Below are positions 61,941-64,000 of a stretch of DNA of 64,000 nt, piece by piece. A program made the translations under genes and the position numbers. The notes below the pieces were generated by a model. It worked only from the letters and a program-made list of their open reading frames with translations. It had not been told where the DNA came from and did not search any database. Source of the DNA: Anaerolineaceae bacterium (lineage in GTDB: Bacteria > Chloroflexota > Anaerolineae > Anaerolineales > Anaerolineaceae); NCBI GenBank assembly GCA_002702705.1, contig PABH01000053.1, positions 62,001 through 126,000 of the forward strand, written 5' to 3'. Position 1 is the first letter of the stretch. Each line of letters opens with the position of its first letter.

Positions 61941-63998
61941 TTAATAATCGTCTATTCCGTTCAACTTCCTTAATACCACCTCGGGAGTTAATGGAAAATG
62001 ATCAAACCATACACCAGTTGCATCAAATAATGCAGAGGAAATCGCAGGAGCTAATGGAATGTAAGGCATTTCTCCCATACCGCGTGCTCCGCCCGGGCCT
62101 CGTGGATCTGCACATTCCATCACGATAGAATCAATTTTATCAGGAATATCAAGAGAGGTTGGTATAAGGTATGTTGAAAGCGTATTAGTTTTTGAATACC
62201 CGTTTTCTTGAATAAAATTTTCCATCAATGTATAACCAGCTGCCTGAACAATCGCACCTTCCATTTGTCCAACAACTAACTGTGGATTAATTGCTTTACC
62301 AACATCATCAGCACAAATAATATTTCGGAGTGTAATTTCACCGGTTTCAACATCAACATCAACTTCTGCACATTCAGCAACGTATCCATAAGCGAAGTTA
62401 GGTATGCATTGACCGGTTTCTGGATCGAACGGTGTTGTTTTTGCTGGTTTATATTGGTATCGTGCAATTGCTGGGCGTTCTTCATTTTGCCATTTTTCCA
62501 ACGCTGCTTTACCAGCACCATAAATGGAGTTTCCCGCCATAAAAGTCATACGTGAGGCTGAAACACTACCAGAATTGCCCGTTGTATCCGTGTCAGAAGC
62601 GATTAATTCTACCTTTTCGACCGGAACACCTACTGCGTCAGCAGCCATTTGGCGAAAAACTGTATGCGAACCCTGGCCAACCTCAGCACCAGCATGTTTT
62701 AATATCACCTTGTCGATTTGTGCACCACCAATTAATTCAATTTCCGCGGTACATTGTTCAGGTGCACCATATGAAAAACCAACATTTTTATAACCACAAG
62801 CAAATCCGATCCCGGATTTTATGGTTTGATTTTGGTTGATTTTTTTTGAAGGACGCTGCCAAGAACCATTTTGTTCATTCCATCCAGCTTGAGTGGCACA
62901 TGTTGTTACAACTTCCGGCATAGATACACCTGGTGGCATCGGACTGCCAACCGGAAGATAAGAACCTTCTTTAATGATGTTTTTCATGCGAAGCTCAACC
63001 GGATCCATATCCAGGGTTTCTGCCAGTTTATTCATTTGCATTTCGGCTGAAAATGCAGCTTGCGGACCACCAAAACCTCTAAATGCGCCACCTGGTATAT
63101 TATTTGTGTAAATTGTATAAGCATCTACCTTCACATTAGGAATTTCATAAGGTCCAGTTGCCATTAACGTCGCATTGCCGAGAACTTTAGTGGATGTATA
63201 CGCATATGCGCCGGCATCGGATTTTAGATCAACAGTTGCCCCTACTAATTTCCCGTCTTTTGTAGCACCCCATTTAGAATGAATTATATAGCGGTGGCGT
63301 TTATGGTGGCCAATAATCGATTCCTCACGGGACCAGATAATTTTCACAGGGCGTGGCGTTCCTTTTTCTTTTAATTTAAGTGCTGCCAATCCTAAGATAA
63401 TCTGGACAGACATGTCTTCACGCCCACCAAAAGCTCCGCCAATAGCAGGATAAACAATTCGAACTTGATCTAATGGCAAGTTGAGTGAATGAGCAACTTG
63501 TTCTTGATCTTCATGGGTCCACTGACCTGCAACAATGATTTTTAATTTACCGTTATCTTCCACGAAAGCCAAACCTGCTTCAGGTTGTAAATAAGCATGT
63601 TCCTGAACAGGTGTTTCATATTCTCCTTCGATGATGACATCGGCATCTTTTTCCCAGTTATCAAATTCACCATAGCGGATTTTATAGTGTAGGAGAACGT
63701 TCGTATCTTTATCGGGATGGACCAAAGGTGCGTTTGGTTGAAGTGCTTCTTCCAGTTTGCCAACGACGGGCAAATCTTCATACGTTACCTTGATCAACTT
63801 TAATGCTTTCTGAGCAATTTTTTCTGTTTCTGCTACAACAACAGCTAGCTGGTCCGAAACGCATCGAACTCGATCACCATAAATTTTATTTGAGCCTGGT
63901 CCACACAAAACCGGCTGGTCAGGCATGATCAATCCATATTCGTTATTCGGAACATCCTTGGCAGTTAGTATAAACAATACGCCATCCATACTTTCCGC
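61941..63998 (-). CDS. Xanthine dehydrogenase-family molybdenum-binding subunit, 5'-truncated by window edge
   Basis: At least 682 residues of the large molybdopterin-binding subunit. Motifs in order: AIGGAFGGREDMSVQ, PGGAFRGFGGPQAAFSAEMQ, HAGAEVGQGSHTVFRQMA, SASRMTF and near the end GPGGARGMGEMPYIPLAPAISSAL, whose Glu is the catalytic base of the family. The frame is still open at the window edge, so the N-terminus lies outside. The linked YqeB and YqeC-MocA genes point to the labile-selenium type of hydroxylase. Substrate (purines, nicotinate or aldehydes) cannot be told. The FeS and FAD subunits should lie upstream, beyond the window. Confidence 0.9.
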   Translation of the reverse strand, partial: AESMDGVLFILTAKDVPNNEYGLIMPDQPVLCGPGSNKIYGDRVRCVSDQLAVVVAETEKIAQKALKLIKVTYEDLPVVGKLEEALQPNAPLVHPDKDTNVLLHYKIRYGEFDNWEKDADVIIEGEYETPVQEHAYLQPEAGLAFVEDNGKLKIIVAGQWTHEDQEQVAHSLNLPLDQVRIVYPAIGGAFGGREDMSVQIILGLAALKLKEKGTPRPVKIIWSREESIIGHHKRHRYIIHSKWGATKDGKLVGATVDLKSDAGAYAYTSTKVLGNATLMATGPYEIPNVKVDAYTIYTNNIPGGAFRGFGGPQAAFSAEMQMNKLAETLDMDPVELRMKNIIKEGSYLPVGSPMPPGVSMPEVVTTCATQAGWNEQNGSWQRPSKKINQNQTIKSGIGFACGYKNVGFSYGAPEQCTAEIELIGGAQIDKVILKHAGAEVGQGSHTVFRQMAADAVGVPVEKVELIASDTDTTGNSGSVSASRMTFMAGNSIYGAGKAALEKWQNEERPAIARYQYKPAKTTPFDPETGQCIPNFAYGYVAECAEVDVDVETGEITLRNIICADDVGKAINPQLVVGQMEGAIVQAAGYTLMENFIQENGYSKTNTLSTYLIPTSLDIPDKIDSIVMECADPRGPGGARGMGEMPYIPLAPAISSALFDATGVWFDHFPLTPEVVLRKLNGIDDY

Positions 63999-64000
63999 TT

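Noticed and set aside
61941-63998. Selenocysteine (in-frame TGA) in the molybdenum hydroxylase
   Set aside because: The frame has no internal TGA; selenium in this enzyme type is a labile ligand, not Sec.
1-64000. CRISPR arrays or long tandem repeats
   Set aside because: No regularly spaced repeat units were seen by eye on either strand.

Overview
This is an AT-rich bacterial chromosome segment of 64 kb. It is densely packed, with genes on both strands in short operons and convergent genes that overlap at their stops. The gene families are typical of Chloroflexota, class Anaerolineae: DegS/NarL-type two-component systems, a PPi-type phosphofructokinase, lipoproteins carrying DUF348/G5 modules, Mg-chelatase-like AAA proteins and UgpB/PhnD-like binding proteins. 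The lineage is inferred from gene content only; no 16S rRNA gene is present. I see no CRISPR array, prophage, IS element or rRNA operon. One tRNA gene, tRNA-Leu(GAG), is present.

Layout. 1-2.5 kb: two GT-C-like polytopic membrane proteins. 2.5-5.4 kb: a soluble DegS-like kinase, PPi-type phosphofructokinase and a Nudix hydrolase. 5.4-10.1 kb (minus): a five-gene operon of DUF348-G5-propeller lipoprotein, UDP-glucuronate decarboxylase-like protein, GtrA, an Mg-chelatase-type AAA ATPase and rsmD. 10.2-11.6 kb: scpB and an rsuA/rluB-type pseudouridine synthase. 11.6-13.3 kb (minus): plsX and a NERD-like membrane protein, then tRNA-Leu. 13.5-16.7 kb (minus): phosphohexomutase, tatD and a polyprenyl diphosphate synthase. 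16.9-18.6 kb: a small membrane protein, trmI and a CoA-type Nudix enzyme. 18.6-19.3 kb (minus): ribosomal protein L25.

19.7-28.9 kb is the most unusual region. It reads as one transport operon: a membrane-anchored secreted endonuclease/phosphatase, two MalFG/UgpAE-type permeases, one lipoprotein that fuses a family-1 (UgpB/MalE-like) binding domain to a PhnD-like domain through a proline-rich linker, a PhnC-type ATPase, and a greatly enlarged PhnE-type permease with an IPT/TIG-like outer domain. No MalK/UgpC-type ATPase is nearby. I infer a scavenging system for phosphorus-containing compounds, perhaps products of extracellular DNA. A membrane kinase/regulator pair and an unknown membrane protein follow (29-31.8 kb).

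31.8-43.9 kb: typA, a PlsC-like acyltransferase and a YbdG-like mechanosensitive channel on plus; a CPA2 antiporter and a BaiN-type flavoprotein on minus; a HemW-like radical SAM protein on plus; then on minus a PLD-like protein, a papain-fold-like small protein and a tyrosine recombinase. 43.9-54.7 kb: a sulfotransferase, a GAF-kinase/regulator pair, a VOC protein followed by LarA-like racemase and an esterase, Asp23, NusB, a multi-module glycosidase-like lipoprotein and an orphan prepilin peptidase.

54.8-58.8 kb: an MrfA-MrfB-like DNA repair pair. The helicase carries an HNH domain and the exonuclease carries TPR-like and DUF2007-like extensions. 58.8-64 kb (minus): a class IV aminotransferase, then a molybdenum hydroxylase cluster of the selenium-dependent type: a YqeC-MocA fusion, a YqeB/EF2563-like protein and a xanthine dehydrogenase-type large subunit that runs off the window.

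Several genes without a Shine-Dalgarno sequence have a -10 box ending exactly 6 nt before the ATG, which predicts leaderless mRNAs alongside the usual SD-led genes.
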